NCBI RefSeq assembly: GCF_014203155.1
Contig: NZ_JACHIK010000005.1
Span: 217,872-281,871 of the forward strand
Direction of reading: 5' to 3'
Source: Shinella fusca
Lineage (GTDB): Bacteria; Pseudomonadota; Alphaproteobacteria; Rhizobiales; Rhizobiaceae
Length of the DNA: 64,000 nt
Shown here: positions 35,463 to 46,129 of the stretch, in pieces
How positions within the stretch are numbered: the stretch's first letter is position 1
Layout: each line of letters starts with the position of its first letter
Made by a program: the position numbers and the translations under genes
Notes under the pieces: model-generated
Seen by the model: only the letters and a program-made list of their open reading frames with translations
Database searches by the model: none
Told to the model about the DNA's origin: nothing

Positions 35463-36947
35463 TCAATTTGCCAGCCTGTCCTCCAGGTAGCGTTTCAGCG
35501 TCGCGCGCGTGCCGTTCGCCTGGAGCGAGCCGAGGGCGGCGGCAAAGCGCCTGCGGAAGAGGTCCGATCCCGCCACCGTGCCGAAGATGTCCTTCAGCTC
35601 CAGGAAGGCGAACGGATCGCTCTTCACCGCCTTTGCCGCGGCATGGATGCGTTCGATATTCGGATCGTTGAAGGTGATCGGCTTGCCGCTGTCCGTCGTG
35701 CCGGCAAGATAATGGCACCACAGCGCCGAGACGAGCGAGAGGCCGGTGACGTCCTCGCCGCGCGACAGCCGGTCGGCGGTGGACGGCAGGATGAACTTCG
35801 GCTGGCGGTTCGAGCCGTCCTGCGCAAGGCGGGGGATCGTGTCGGCGATCTTCGGATTGGAGAAGCGCCGCTCGATCAGGGCGAAATAGTCGTTGAGGTC
35901 GGTATCCGGCACGGGCGGGATGACGGGAATGATCTCGTCATGCTCCAGCTTGGCGAGGAAGGCACGGATATCCGGGTCCTCCATCGCCTCGTGCACGAAA
36001 TGGATGTCGAGCAGCGCCGCCGGATAGGCGATGGCCGCATGCCCGCCGTTGAGGATGCGGATCTTCATGTGCTCGTAGGGCGCGACGTCCGGCACGAACT
36101 GCACGCCCACCTTCTCCAGCGCCGGGCGGCCTAGTGGAAAATGATCCTCCAGCACCCATTGCTTGAATTCCTCGCAGAAGACCGGCCAGGCGTCGTCGAT
36201 GCCGTACTCATCCGCGACGATGCCGATCTCGCGCGGGCCCGTCGCCGGCGTGATGCGGTCGACCATGCCGTTCGGGAAGGCGACATTGGCGTCGATCCAG
36301 TCGGCGAGCGCCGGATCGGAAAGGCGCGCAAGGCCGGAGACGGCCGCGTGCGTCACCTCCCCGTTGCCGGGAATGTTGTCGCAGGACATGACCGTATAGG
36401 GCGCAAGGCCCTTGTCCCGGCGGGCCTTGAGGCCGGCGAGGATGAGGCCGAACACCGTCTTCGGCGCGGCGGGGTTCGCCGCGTCGGCGGCAATCGCCGG
36501 GTGGGCGGGATCGAAGACGCCGGAGGCCGGATCGATGAAATAGCCGCCCTCGGTGATCGTCAGCGAGACGATGCGGATCGCCGGGTCGGCAAGGCGCGCG
36601 ACAGTCGCTGCCGCATCGCCCGGGGCGAGATAGTCGATCATCGCGCCGGTGACGCGCGCGCCGGAGCGATTGTTGTCCTGCTCGACCACGGTGGTCAGGA
36701 AGTCCTGGCCAGCAAGCTTCTCGCGCATCGCCGCATCGGAGGGCAGCACGCCGGCGCCGACGATGGCCCAGTCATGGTCATGGCCGAGATTGAACAGGTC
36801 GTCGAGATAGATCGCCTGGTGCGCCCGGTGGAAATTGCCGACGCCGAAATGGACGATGCCGGCCGAAAGGCCCGCGCGTCCGTAGGCCGGAACGCTCGCG
36901 GTCTTCGCGATCTGCCCGAGATTGGCGAGCGACAGTTTCGTGGTCAT
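35463..36947 (-). CDS. mtlK: D-mannitol 2-dehydrogenase
   Basis: A 494-residue polyol dehydrogenase, the usual length of the long-chain mannitol dehydrogenase family. The N-domain opens with IVHFGVGNFHRAHQAIYLDD, and the C-domain has the catalytic K-x4-N-x2-H motif as KIRILNGGH. It oxidises mannitol (and often arabitol or sorbitol) to the ketose with NAD. The start at 36947 follows GGAAGGAATG. It lies downstream of the smo transporter genes and supplies the second polyol branch. Confidence 0.94.
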   Translation of the reverse strand: MTTKLSLANLGQIAKTASVPAYGRAGLSAGIVHFGVGNFHRAHQAIYLDDLFNLGHDHDWAIVGAGVLPSDAAMREKLAGQDFLTTVVEQDNNRSGARVTGAMIDYLAPGDAAATVARLADPAIRIVSLTITEGGYFIDPASGVFDPAHPAIAADAANPAAPKTVFGLILAGLKARRDKGLAPYTVMSCDNIPGNGEVTHAAVSGLARLSDPALADWIDANVAFPNGMVDRITPATGPREIGIVADEYGIDDAWPVFCEEFKQWVLEDHFPLGRPALEKVGVQFVPDVAPYEHMKIRILNGGHAAIAYPAALLDIHFVHEAMEDPDIRAFLAKLEHDEIIPVIPPVPDTDLNDYFALIERRFSNPKIADTIPRLAQDGSNRQPKFILPSTADRLSRGEDVTGLSLVSALWCHYLAGTTDSGKPITFNDPNIERIHAAAKAVKSDPFAFLELKDIFGTVAGSDLFRRRFAAALGSLQANGTRATLKRYLEDRLAN

Positions 36948-37004
36948 GATCCATTCCTTCCGGTTCGTCCGGTCCATGCATTTGCCGGCCCGCAGCGGCG
37001 GGCC

Positions 37005-37774
37005 TCAGCTCATCCAGTTGCCGCCGTCGACATTGTAGGTCTGCGCGACGACGTAGTTGCTCTCCTCGGACGCAAGGAAGATCGCCATGCCGGTGAGGTC
37101 ATCCGCCGTGCCCATGCGGCCGAAGGGCACTTCCGCGCCGACGAGGCGCTTCTTCTCGCCGAGCGGCCGGTTCTCGTATTTGGCAAAGAGCGCGTCGACG
37201 CCGTCCCAGTGCTCGCCGTCGACCACGCCGGGGGCGATGGCGTTGACGTTGATGCCGTGCCGGATAAGGTTCAGCCCCGCCGACTGGGTGAGGCTGATGA
37301 CCGCCGCCTTGGTGGCGCAGTAGATGGCGACGAGCGCTTCCCCGCGCCGGCCGGCCTGGCTTGCCATGTTGATGATCTTGCCGCCGCGCCCCTGCGCGAT
37401 CATCTGCTTCGCGGTCGCCTGCATCGTGAAGAGCGTGCCGGCGACGTTGATGGAGAACAGCCGGTCGTAGCTCTCCCGCGTGATCTCGACGATGGGCGCA
37501 AGATCGAACAGCGCGGCATTGTTGATGAGGATGTCGAGCCCGCCGGCCTTGTCGGCGCAGGCCCCGATGGCCGCGTCGATGGAATCCTGCCGCGTGACGT
37601 CCATCTGGACGGCGTAGGCGGCCGGGCCGATCTCGCTCGCCGTCGCCTGCGCCCGCTCGATATTGATGTCGGCGATGGCGACGCGGGCGCCTTCGCGCAC
37701 ATAGGCTTCCGCGAAAGCGCGGCCGATCCCGCGCGCCGATCCCGTGATGAGCGCGCTCTTGCCCTCAAGTCTCT

Positions 37775-37778
<4 letters not shown>
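37005..37778 (-). CDS. smoS: Sorbitol dehydrogenase (L-iditol 2-dehydrogenase), SDR family
   Basis: A 257-residue short-chain dehydrogenase: cofactor motif [24 protein letters not shown], catalytic Ser in [13 protein letters not shown] and Y-x3-K in YCATKAA. Length and sequence fit PolS/SmoS, which oxidises D-sorbitol to fructose. Its ATG overlaps the smoK stop (ATGA, 37775-37778). Confidence 0.92.
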
Positions 37779-38776
<998 letters not shown>

Positions 38777-38790
38777 GGTTTTCCCTCCCC

Positions 38791-39615
38791 TTACTTCACG
38801 GCGCCGAAGGTCAGGCCGCGGACAAGCTGTTTCTGGCTGAACCATCCCATGATGAGGATGGGGGCGATGGCGAGCGTGGAGGCTGCCGACAGTTTCGCCC
38901 AGAACAGGCCCTGCGGGCTCGAGAAAGAGGCGATGAAGGCGGTCAGCGGGGCCGCGTTCGTCGTCGTCAGGCGGATCGTCCAGAAGGATTCGTTCCAGGC
39001 GAGGATGATGTTGAGGAGCAGCGTCGAGGCGATGCCGGGCACGGCCATCGGCGTCAGCACATGCACGATCTCCTGCAGGAGGCCGGCGCCGTCCATGCGC
39101 GCCGCTTCGAGGATCTCGCCGGGAATCTCGCGGAAATAGGTGTAGAGCATCCACACGACGATCGGCAGGTTGATCAGCGTCAGCATCACCGTCAGGCCGA
39201 AGCGGGTGTCGAGCAGGCCCGTGTCGCGGAAGATGAGGTAGATCGGCACCAGCACGGCGACGGCCGGCATCATCTTCGTCGAGAGCATCCACATCAGGAT
39301 GTCCTTGGTCCGCCGCGTCGGCGAGAAGGCCATGGACCAGGCCGCCGGGATCGCAAGGGCCAGCGCCAGCAGCGTCGAGCCGACGGAGATGACCACCGAG
39401 TTGAGGAAGAACTTGAAGTAGTTGCTCTGCGCCTGCACGGCGGCATAGCTCTCCACCGTCCCGGAGGGAATGAGGTTGAAGCCCTTGATCGCCTCCGTCT
39501 CGGATTTGAACGAGGTGACGATCGTATAGAGGATCGGGAAGAAGATGATCAGCGCGACGATCCAGGCGGCGATCGTGAAGACGGCGGTTCTTCTGGTCGA
39601 AACGGCTCTAGCCAT
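38791..39615 (-). CDS. smoG: Sorbitol/mannitol ABC transporter permease SmoG
   Basis: A 274-residue MalG-type permease with six membrane helices. The ATPase-contact EAA loop is visible as [20 protein letters not shown]. It pairs with SmoF; 12 bases separate the two genes. Confidence 0.93.
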   Translation of the reverse strand: MARAVSTRRTAVFTIAAWIVALIIFFPILYTIVTSFKSETEAIKGFNLIPSGTVESYAAVQAQSNYFKFFLNSVVISVGSTLLALALAIPAAWSMAFSPTRRTKDILMWMLSTKMMPAVAVLVPIYLIFRDTGLLDTRFGLTVMLTLINLPIVVWMLYTYFREIPGEILEAARMDGAGLLQEIVHVLTPMAVPGIASTLLLNIILAWNESFWTIRLTTTNAAPLTAFIASFSSPQGLFWAKLSAASTLAIAPILIMGWFSQKQLVRGLTFGAVK

Positions 39616-39627
39616 GGTCGTATCCCC

Positions 39628-40500
39628 TTACTTGTCCAGGTTCTTGCCGACGGCGCGCATCAGGAAGAGGGCGACGATGTTGGCGAGGATGACGGCGATG
39701 ATGCCACCGGCGGAGGCTCCGCCGACGTCGTAGCCGAGAAGCGCGGTGCGGTAGATCAGGAACGGCAGGTTGGTGGAGGCATAGCCCGGCCCGCCATTGG
39801 TGGTGACGAGGATTTCCGCATAGACGCCGAGCAGGAAGATCGTCTGGATCAGGATGACGACGGTGATCGAGCGCGACAGGTGCGGCAGCGTCAGGTAGAT
39901 GAAGCGGGAAACGAAGCCGGCCCCGTCCATTTCCGCCGCTTCCTTCTGCTCGCCGTCGAGCGATTGCAGCGCGGTCAGAAGGATGAGGGTTGCAAAGGGC
40001 AGCCATTGCCAGGCGACGATGATGACGATCGACAGCAGCGGGAACTGCGCGAACCAGTCGATCGGCTGGAAGCCGAGCGCCCTGTTGATATCCGCCAGCA
40101 CCCCGTAGCCCGGATGCATGATCATGTTCTTCCAGACGAGCGCGGCCACCGGCGGCATCACGAAGAAGGGCGAGATGATCATGATGCGCACGATCCCCTG
40201 CCCCCACATCGGCTGGTCGAGGAGAAGCGCAATCGCGATCCCGCCGACGACGGTGATGAGCAGCACCCCGCCGACGATCAGAAGCGTGTTCCAGATCGAC
40301 TGGAAGAACGCCGGGTCCGTATAGAAGAACTTGTAGTTGAAGAGGCCCGTCCAGCTCACATTGCCCGGATTGAGGAGGTTGTAGTTCTGGAACGAGAACC
40401 ACAGCGTCATCGCCAGCGGCACGATCATCCAGATCAGAAGCAAGCCCACAGAGGGCGCCAACATCAGCCGCGCCAGTCCGCGCGTGTTCTCCGTCGCCAT
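39628..40500 (-). CDS. smoF: Sorbitol/mannitol ABC transporter permease SmoF
   Basis: A 290-residue MalF-type permease with six helices and the EAA loop QKEAAEMDGAGFVSRFIYLT. The ATG at 40500 follows GGGAGGAAACC, an excellent ribosome site; a longer frame to 40542 is not needed. Confidence 0.93.
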   Translation of the reverse strand: MATENTRGLARLMLAPSVGLLLIWMIVPLAMTLWFSFQNYNLLNPGNVSWTGLFNYKFFYTDPAFFQSIWNTLLIVGGVLLITVVGGIAIALLLDQPMWGQGIVRIMIISPFFVMPPVAALVWKNMIMHPGYGVLADINRALGFQPIDWFAQFPLLSIVIIVAWQWLPFATLILLTALQSLDGEQKEAAEMDGAGFVSRFIYLTLPHLSRSITVVILIQTIFLLGVYAEILVTTNGGPGYASTNLPFLIYRTALLGYDVGGASAGGIIAVILANIVALFLMRAVGKNLDK

Positions 40501-40552
40501 GGTTTCCTCCCGAGAGCCGCTGCCGGCCGATGCTGCATTCACAAAAAGGGCG

Positions 40553-40681
40553 CCAGCGGCCCCTCACCTGCCTGCCGGCATCCTCTCCCCGCAAGCGGGG
40601 CGAGGAAGGATGGGCGCGCCGTCTTCCTCCTTCTCCCCGCCTGCGGAGAGAAGGTCCCGGCAGGGGGATGAGGGGCAAGCG
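40553..40681. repeat. RIME-like intergenic palindromic repeat between smoE and smoF
   Basis: The stretch carries CTCTCCCCGCAAGCGGGGCGAGG and CTTCTCCCCGCCTGCGGAGAGAAG-type hairpins flanked by CCCTCACCTGCCTGCCGGCA and GGCAGGGGGATGAGGGG. This matches the plan of rhizobial intergenic mosaic elements and is related to the copy at 51475-51628. Sitting just after the binding-protein gene, its hairpins may stabilise the smoE transcript end. Confidence 0.75.
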
Positions 40682-40750
40682 CCGGAACAGATACCCCGTT
40701 CAACGGCTGCCCGGAACGCATCCCGGGCAGCCTGTCCTTGGGGAGGTGGC

Positions 40751-42061
40751 TTACTTGATGTAGCCGGCGCGGGTCATTTCGCGCACGGCCGTCGTCTGGG
40801 CCTGTGCAAGGGCGTCGTCCACGGAGGACTGGCCGGCGAGCACCGCCGAGAAGAGCTGGCCGACCGTCGTGCCGAGGCCCTGGAATTCAGGGATCGCCAC
40901 GAACTGGCCACCCGTATAGGGCACCGGCTTGACCGACGGCTTGGTGATGTCGGCCGCATCCATCGCAGCAAGGGTCGGCGCTGCGAAGGGCGCTGCCTTC
41001 TGGTAGTCTTCGCTCTTGTAGAGCGAGGTGCGCGTGCCCGGAGGAACGTTGGCCCAGCCTTCCTTGCTGGCGACGAGCTCGGTGTAGCCCTTGCTGGTCG
41101 CCCAGGCGATGAACTTCTGCGCGGCCTCGGCCTTGGTCGAGCTCGACGGCACGGCAAGGTTCCACGACCACAGCCAGTTGCCGTGGTTGCCGTTGCCCGT
41201 ATCCGGGAAGATCGCGTAGCCGACCTTGTCGGCGACCGTCGAGTCCTTCGGGTTCGAGACGAACGAGGCGGCGACCGTCGCGTCGATCCACATGCCGCAC
41301 TTGCCCTGCTGGAAGAGCGTCAGGTTCTCGTTGAAGCCGTTCGAGGAGGCGCCCTGCGGGCCTGCGTCCTTCATCATGTCGACGTAGAACTGCAGCGAGG
41401 CCTTCCATTCCGGCTGGTCGAACTGCGGCTGCCACTTCTCGTCGAACCAGCGTCCGCCGAAGGAGTTGTTGAGCGCGGTGAGGAACGCCATGTTCTCGCC
41501 CCAGCCGGCCTTGCCGCGAAGGCAGATGCCGTTGATGTCGGCGCTGCGGTCGGTGATCTTGCGGGCCGCCTCGCCGATGAATTCCCAGGTCGGGGAATCG
41601 GGCATGGTGAGGCCGGCCTTCTCGAACAGGTCCTTGCGGTACATGATCATGGCGGATTCGCCGTAGAACGGCGCGGCATAGAGCTTGCCGTCGACAGAAA
41701 GGCCGCCGCGGATCGCCGGCAGCAGGTCGTCGACGTCGTAGTCGGCGCCGAGGCCGTCGAGCGAGACGAGCCAGCCCTGCTTCGCCCAGATCGGAACCTC
41801 GTAGTTGCCGATCGTGACGATGTCGTACTGGCCGCCCTTCGTCGCGATGTCGGTCGTGACGCGCTCGCGCAGCACGTTTTCCTCGAGCGTCACCCACTCG
41901 AGCTGAATGTCGGGGTTCTTTTCCGTGAAGTCGTCCGTCAGCCCCTGCATGCGGATCATGTCACCGTTGTTGACGGTGGCGATGGTCAGCGTTTCGGCAT
42001 TGGCGAAACCGGCAAGGAGAGCAGCCGAGCAGGTGCCCAGCAGAAGGGTTCTCAAATTCAT
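40751..42061 (-). CDS. smoE: Sorbitol/mannitol ABC transporter substrate-binding protein
   Basis: A 436-residue binding protein with signal peptide (MNLRTLLLGTCSAALLAGFA, cleaved after ANA). The body is a family 1 sugar-binding protein: VTLEENVLRERVTTDIATKG, PFYGESAMIMYRKDLFEKAG, GYAIFPDTGNGNHGNWLWSW. ATG 42061 follows GGGAGGAAGATA. The following gap contains a RIME-like repeat before smoF. Confidence 0.94.
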   Translation of the reverse strand: MNLRTLLLGTCSAALLAGFANAETLTIATVNNGDMIRMQGLTDDFTEKNPDIQLEWVTLEENVLRERVTTDIATKGGQYDIVTIGNYEVPIWAKQGWLVSLDGLGADYDVDDLLPAIRGGLSVDGKLYAAPFYGESAMIMYRKDLFEKAGLTMPDSPTWEFIGEAARKITDRSADINGICLRGKAGWGENMAFLTALNNSFGGRWFDEKWQPQFDQPEWKASLQFYVDMMKDAGPQGASSNGFNENLTLFQQGKCGMWIDATVAASFVSNPKDSTVADKVGYAIFPDTGNGNHGNWLWSWNLAVPSSSTKAEAAQKFIAWATSKGYTELVASKEGWANVPPGTRTSLYKSEDYQKAAPFAAPTLAAMDAADITKPSVKPVPYTGGQFVAIPEFQGLGTTVGQLFSAVLAGQSSVDDALAQAQTTAVREMTRAGYIK

Positions 42062-42240
42062 TATCTTCCTCCCAGAAGGATATTGAGCATTTGCTTCGCT
42101 CATGGGCAATTACTCACAGAATGCCGGAGAAAGTCAACGGCCATTCGATGCTGCACCGCACACAGACGCATGCACGCCTTGAATCGCATGGGAAATTTCT
42201 GTTGGGGGACGGTGTTTGCCTGCCGGGCGAAGCGCCGGGC

Positions 42241-43194
42241 TCAGGCCGAGAGCAGGTAGCGGGCCGTGGTCTCGTCGGTGATGACGCCGTTGATCATGCC
42301 GCCCCTCAGGGCCGCAAGAAGGGCGTCGTATTTGCGCCTGCCCTTGGCAAGGCCGATCACCGTCGTCGTCTCGCGCGGCGGCAGCGGCACGGAGGCGACG
42401 CGCTCGTTGATGCTGCCTTCGAGCAGCTTGCCGTTGCGGTCGAACATCCAGCCGCAGATTTCGCCCGCCGCCCCCTCCTCCATCAGCCGCGCCATTTCCT
42501 GCGGGTCGAGGAAGCCGTCGAGGCAGAGCGGCGCATCCGCGCCGAGCTCGCCGATACCGACGAAGGCGACATCCGCCTCCCGGCCGAGCTGCAATGTCGA
42601 TTGCACGAGGCTCTGCCGGTGCAGGAGGTCACGCTCCTCCGTCGAGGAGACGAGCACCGGCAGCGGCATCGGATAATGCCGCGCCTTGACCGCATCGGCC
42701 ATGGAGAAGATGACGTTGTAATAGGCGGCCGAGCCGTCCGGCCCGATATTGCCCGTCAGCGAGAGGATGCGGTGCTGCGGACATTCCATGGCCGGAAGCT
42801 GGTCGATCGCCGCTTTCAGCGTGCGGCCCGTACCGACGGCGAGCACGATGGGCTCGGCCTTCTTCAGCCAGCGCTCGATTTCCGCCGCCCCCGCCTCGGC
42901 GATGCCGACCGTGGTGGAACTGGAGCCCGGATCGCCGGGCACGATATCGACATGGACGAGGCCGAACTTCCGCTTGAGCGCCTCGCCGAGCTCCAGGCAT
43001 TCGGCGATCGGATGGTCGAGCCGCACCTTGATCAGCCGCTCGGCGACGGCGAGCGACACGAGGCGCTGGGCCGACTGGCGGGAAATGCCCATGGCGGCGG
43101 CGATCTCGTCCTGCGTGCGGCCGGCGACGTAATAGAGCCAGCCGGCCCTCGCCGCATCGTCCAGCCGCCCGGCTGCTTCCGTCCGCTTCGCCAT
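42241..43194 (-). CDS. SorC/DeoR-type regulator of the sorbitol/mannitol operon
   Basis: The protein has 317 residues from the ATG at 43194 (GAGG seven bases upstream). N-terminal HTH: AGRTQDEIAAAMGISRQSAQ; then a SorC sugar-binding domain (VLAVGTGRTLKAAIDQLPAM, SLTGNIGPDGSAAYYNVIFS, VAFVGIGELG, INGVITDETTARYLL). It is first in the same-strand array leading into smoE with a 179-base gap, and most likely controls the operon with a phosphorylated sugar or polyol as effector. Confidence 0.9.
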   Translation of the reverse strand: MAKRTEAAGRLDDAARAGWLYYVAGRTQDEIAAAMGISRQSAQRLVSLAVAERLIKVRLDHPIAECLELGEALKRKFGLVHVDIVPGDPGSSSTTVGIAEAGAAEIERWLKKAEPIVLAVGTGRTLKAAIDQLPAMECPQHRILSLTGNIGPDGSAAYYNVIFSMADAVKARHYPMPLPVLVSSTEERDLLHRQSLVQSTLQLGREADVAFVGIGELGADAPLCLDGFLDPQEMARLMEEGAAGEICGWMFDRNGKLLEGSINERVASVPLPPRETTTVIGLAKGRRKYDALLAALRGGMINGVITDETTARYLLSA

Positions 43195-43364
43195 TACCGA
43201 CCTCATTGCTTCACACGATTTGCTGCATGTTTTCATGCGACCTGTCAAACGTCATCTCGTGGCGCGGCAAGGACAGCACGGACGGAAACGGAACGAAAAC
43301 ATAACTGCGAAAATCATGTTTTTATCCGGCAAAAACCCCGGAAAACCGGGATTCCCCGTGAAAT

Positions 43365-43380
43365 TTTACCGTTTGATAAA
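43365..43380. promoter_or_regulatory. Possible RutR/PydR-type operator upstream of pydA
   Basis: TTTACCGTTTGATAAA shares its left half with the better site at 48109 and matches the RutR consensus TTGACC-A-NN-T-GGTCAA at about 10 of 14 defined positions. It lies in an AT-rich stretch 59 bases upstream of pydA. This is weak evidence taken alone; the shared half-site and context make it worth listing. Confidence 0.35.
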
Positions 43381-43438
43381 AAAATAAAGCTGGGTTACCG
43401 TTCCCTATCCAAAAAGCCCACGCGAATGGGAGATAATG

Positions 43439-44800
43439 ATGGGAACGACGCAATCTGGGATTCATCGGGGGCGTCTTGCGCCTGCCGAATACGAGACGAA
43501 CTTTTCCGACCTTCACCCGCGCCTCGACGACCATGAGGCGCTGGTGGCCGCAGACCGCTGCTACTTCTGCTACGACGCGCCGTGCATGACGGCCTGTCCC
43601 ACCTCCATCGACATTCCGCTGTTCATCCGCCAGATCTCGACGGGCAACCCGCTCGGCTCGGCGAAGACCATCTTCGACCAGAACATCCTCGGCGGCATGT
43701 GCGCCCGCGTCTGTCCCACCGAGACGCTGTGCGAGCAGGCCTGCGTGCGCAATACCGCCGAGCAGCGCCCGGTGGAGATCGGCCGCCTGCAGCGCTACGC
43801 CACCGACGTCGCGATGGAGGAGAACCGGCAGTTCTACGAGCGCGCGCCGCGCACCGGCAAGGCGGTCGCCGTCGTCGGCGCCGGGCCTGCGGGCCTTGCC
43901 TGCGCGCACCGCCTCGCCATGAACGGCCACGACGTCGTGATCTTCGAGGCGCGCGAGAAAGCCGGCGGCCTCAACGAATACGGCATCGCCACCTACAAGG
44001 CGGTCGACGACTTCGCGCAATCGGAAGTCGACTACGTGCTCTCCATCGGCGGCATCGAGGTGAAGAACGGCCTGAAGCTCGGCCGCGACTTCACCCTCGC
44101 CGACCTCACTGCCAATTTCGACGCCGTCTTCCTCGGCATGGGCCTCGCCGGCGTCAACGCGCTCGGCGCGGAAGGCGAAAACCTTCCGGGCGTCGTCGAC
44201 GCCGTCGATTTCATTGCGGAACTGCGGCAGGCGGCGGACAAGGCGACGGTCCCGATCGGCCGGCGCGTCGTCGTCATCGGCGGCGGCATGACGGCCATCG
44301 ACGCGGCCGTCCAGGCCAGGCTCCTCGGCGCGGAGGAGGTGACGATCTGCTACCGCCGCGGCAAGGAGCACATGAATGCCTCGCCCTTCGAGCAGGACCT
44401 CGCCGCCTCCAAGGGCGTGATGATCCGCCACTGGCTCCAGCCCAAGCGCGTCATCGCGCGCGACGGACAGGTCGCCGGCATCGAGGTGGAATATACCGAG
44501 ATGCGCGATGGCAGGCTCACCGGCACCGGCGAGATCGGGGCGCTCGCCGCCGACCAGATCTTCAAGGCCATCGGCCAGACCTTCGAGGCCGCCGGCCTCG
44601 GCGCGCTGGCGCTGGCCGGCGGGCGCATCGCCGTCGATGCGGAGGGCCGCACCTCCCTTCCCAATGTCTGGGCGGGCGGCGACTGCGTGAAGGCCGGCGA
44701 GGACCTGACGGTCACCTCGGTGGCGCAGGGCCGCGACGCGGCCGATTCGATCAACCGCATGCTCGCTGCCGCCGCGCAGCCGGCCTTTGCCGTCGCTTGA
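43439..44800 (+). CDS. preT: NAD-dependent dihydropyrimidine dehydrogenase, flavin/Fe-S subunit (PreT/PydX type)
   Basis: A 453-residue flavoprotein. N-terminal Fe-S cysteines are CYFCYDAPCMTACP and CARVCPTETLCEQAC; then FAD motif VVGAGPAGLACAHR and NAD motif VVIGGGMTAIDAA, with the C-terminal VWAGGDCVKAGEDLTV FAD segment. It passes electrons between NAD(P)H and the PreA partner during reduction of uracil and thymine. ATG 43439 has GGGAG six bases upstream (ATG 43436 is alternative). The partner gene follows after 15 bases. Confidence 0.93.
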   Translation: MGTTQSGIHRGRLAPAEYETNFSDLHPRLDDHEALVAADRCYFCYDAPCMTACPTSIDIPLFIRQISTGNPLGSAKTIFDQNILGGMCARVCPTETLCEQACVRNTAEQRPVEIGRLQRYATDVAMEENRQFYERAPRTGKAVAVVGAGPAGLACAHRLAMNGHDVVIFEAREKAGGLNEYGIATYKAVDDFAQSEVDYVLSIGGIEVKNGLKLGRDFTLADLTANFDAVFLGMGLAGVNALGAEGENLPGVVDAVDFIAELRQAADKATVPIGRRVVVIGGGMTAIDAAVQARLLGAEEVTICYRRGKEHMNASPFEQDLAASKGVMIRHWLQPKRVIARDGQVAGIEVEYTEMRDGRLTGTGEIGALAADQIFKAIGQTFEAAGLGALALAGGRIAVDAEGRTSLPNVWAGGDCVKAGEDLTVTSVAQGRDAADSINRMLAAAAQPAFAVA

Positions 44801-44815
44801 AGGGGAGGATGAGAC

Positions 44816-46129
44816 ATGGCTGATCTTCGCAACGATTTCGTCGGCATCAAGTCGCCCAATCCCTTCTGGCTCGCCTCCGCGCCGCCGACCGACAAGGCCT
44901 ACAATGTCGAGCGCGCCTTCAAGGCGGGCTGGGGCGGCGTGGTCTGGAAGACGCTCGGCGAGGAAGGCCCGCCGGTCGTCAACGTCAACGGCCCGCGCTA
45001 TGGCGCTATCTGGGGCGCCGACCGCCGGCTTCTCGGCCTCAACAACATCGAGCTCATCACCGACCGCGACCTCTACACCAACCTCACCGAGATGAAGCAG
45101 GTGAAGATGAACTGGCCCGACCGGGCCCTCGTCGCCTCGATCATGGTGCCCTGCGAGGAGGAGAGCTGGAAGGCGATCCTGCCGCTGGTGGAGGAAACCG
45201 GCGCCGACGGCATCGAGCTCAATTTCGGCTGTCCGCACGGCATGTCCGAGCGCGGCATGGGCGCCGCCGTCGGCCAGGTGCCGGAATATATCGAGATGGT
45301 CGTGCGCTGGTGCAAGCAGTATACGCGCATGCCCGTCATCACCAAGCTGACCCCGAACATCACCGACATCCGCAAGCCCGCCCGCGCGGCGAAGGCCGGC
45401 GGCACCGACGCGGTCTCGCTGATCAACACGATCAACTCCATCGTCTCCGTCGACCTCGACAGTTTCGCACCCAATCCGACGGTCGGCGGCAAGGGCTCGC
45501 ACGGCGGCTATTGCGGCCCGGCGGTCAAGCCCATCGCGCTCAACATGGTGGCCGAGATCGCCCGCGACCCGGAGACCTACGGCCTGCCGATCTCCGGCAT
45601 CGGCGGCATCACCACCTGGCGCGACGCGGCCGAATTCCTGGCGCTCGGCGCGGGCAACGTGCAGGTCTGCACCGCCGCCATGACCTACGGCTTCAAGATC
45701 GTCGAGGAGATGATCACCGGCCTTTCGAGCTGGATGGACGCCAAGGGCCACCGCAATCTCGACGACATCATCGGCCGCGCCGTGCCGAACGTCACCGACT
45801 GGCAGTACCTCAACCTCAACTACATCGCGAAAGCCCATATCGACCAGGATGCCTGCATCAAGTGCGGCCGCTGCCACATCGCCTGCGAGGATACCTCGCA
45901 CCAGGCGATCACGCAGTTCGTCGACGGCGTCCGGCATTTCGAGGTGATGGAGGACGAGTGCGTCGGCTGCAACCTCTGCGTCAACGTCTGCCCGGTCGAG
46001 AACTGCATCACCATGGTGGGCCTCGAACCCGGCACGCTCGACCAGCGCACCGGCAAGCTGGTCGACCCCAACTACGCCAACTGGACGACCCATCCGAACA
46101 ACCCGATGGCACGGCAGGCGGCGGAATGA
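44816..46129 (+). CDS. preA: NAD-dependent dihydropyrimidine dehydrogenase, catalytic subunit PreA
   Basis: A 437-residue protein: an FMN-binding TIM barrel (IKSPNPFWLASAPPTDKAYN, catalytic Cys in NFGCPHGMSERGMG, ISGIGGITTWRDAAEFLALG) followed by a two-cluster ferredoxin domain (CIKCGRCHIACED and CVGCNLCVNVCPVENC). It reduces uracil/thymine to the 5,6-dihydro form with electrons from the PreT subunit, the first step of reductive pyrimidine catabolism. Strong spacing and order with preT confirm the pair. Confidence 0.95.
   Translation: MADLRNDFVGIKSPNPFWLASAPPTDKAYNVERAFKAGWGGVVWKTLGEEGPPVVNVNGPRYGAIWGADRRLLGLNNIELITDRDLYTNLTEMKQVKMNWPDRALVASIMVPCEEESWKAILPLVEETGADGIELNFGCPHGMSERGMGAAVGQVPEYIEMVVRWCKQYTRMPVITKLTPNITDIRKPARAAKAGGTDAVSLINTINSIVSVDLDSFAPNPTVGGKGSHGGYCGPAVKPIALNMVAEIARDPETYGLPISGIGGITTWRDAAEFLALGAGNVQVCTAAMTYGFKIVEEMITGLSSWMDAKGHRNLDDIIGRAVPNVTDWQYLNLNYIAKAHIDQDACIKCGRCHIACEDTSHQAITQFVDGVRHFEVMEDECVGCNLCVNVCPVENCITMVGLEPGTLDQRTGKLVDPNYANWTTHPNNPMARQAAE

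Noticed and set aside
43289-43316. GGAAC upstream of preT as an EcfG promoter
   Set aside because: No CGTT-like -10 element at 16-17 bases; the nearest GTT is too far away.
43336-43350. CCCGG-AAAA-CCGGG hairpin upstream of preT as a terminator
   Set aside because: No gene ends nearby on either strand and no U-run follows; at most a leader structure.
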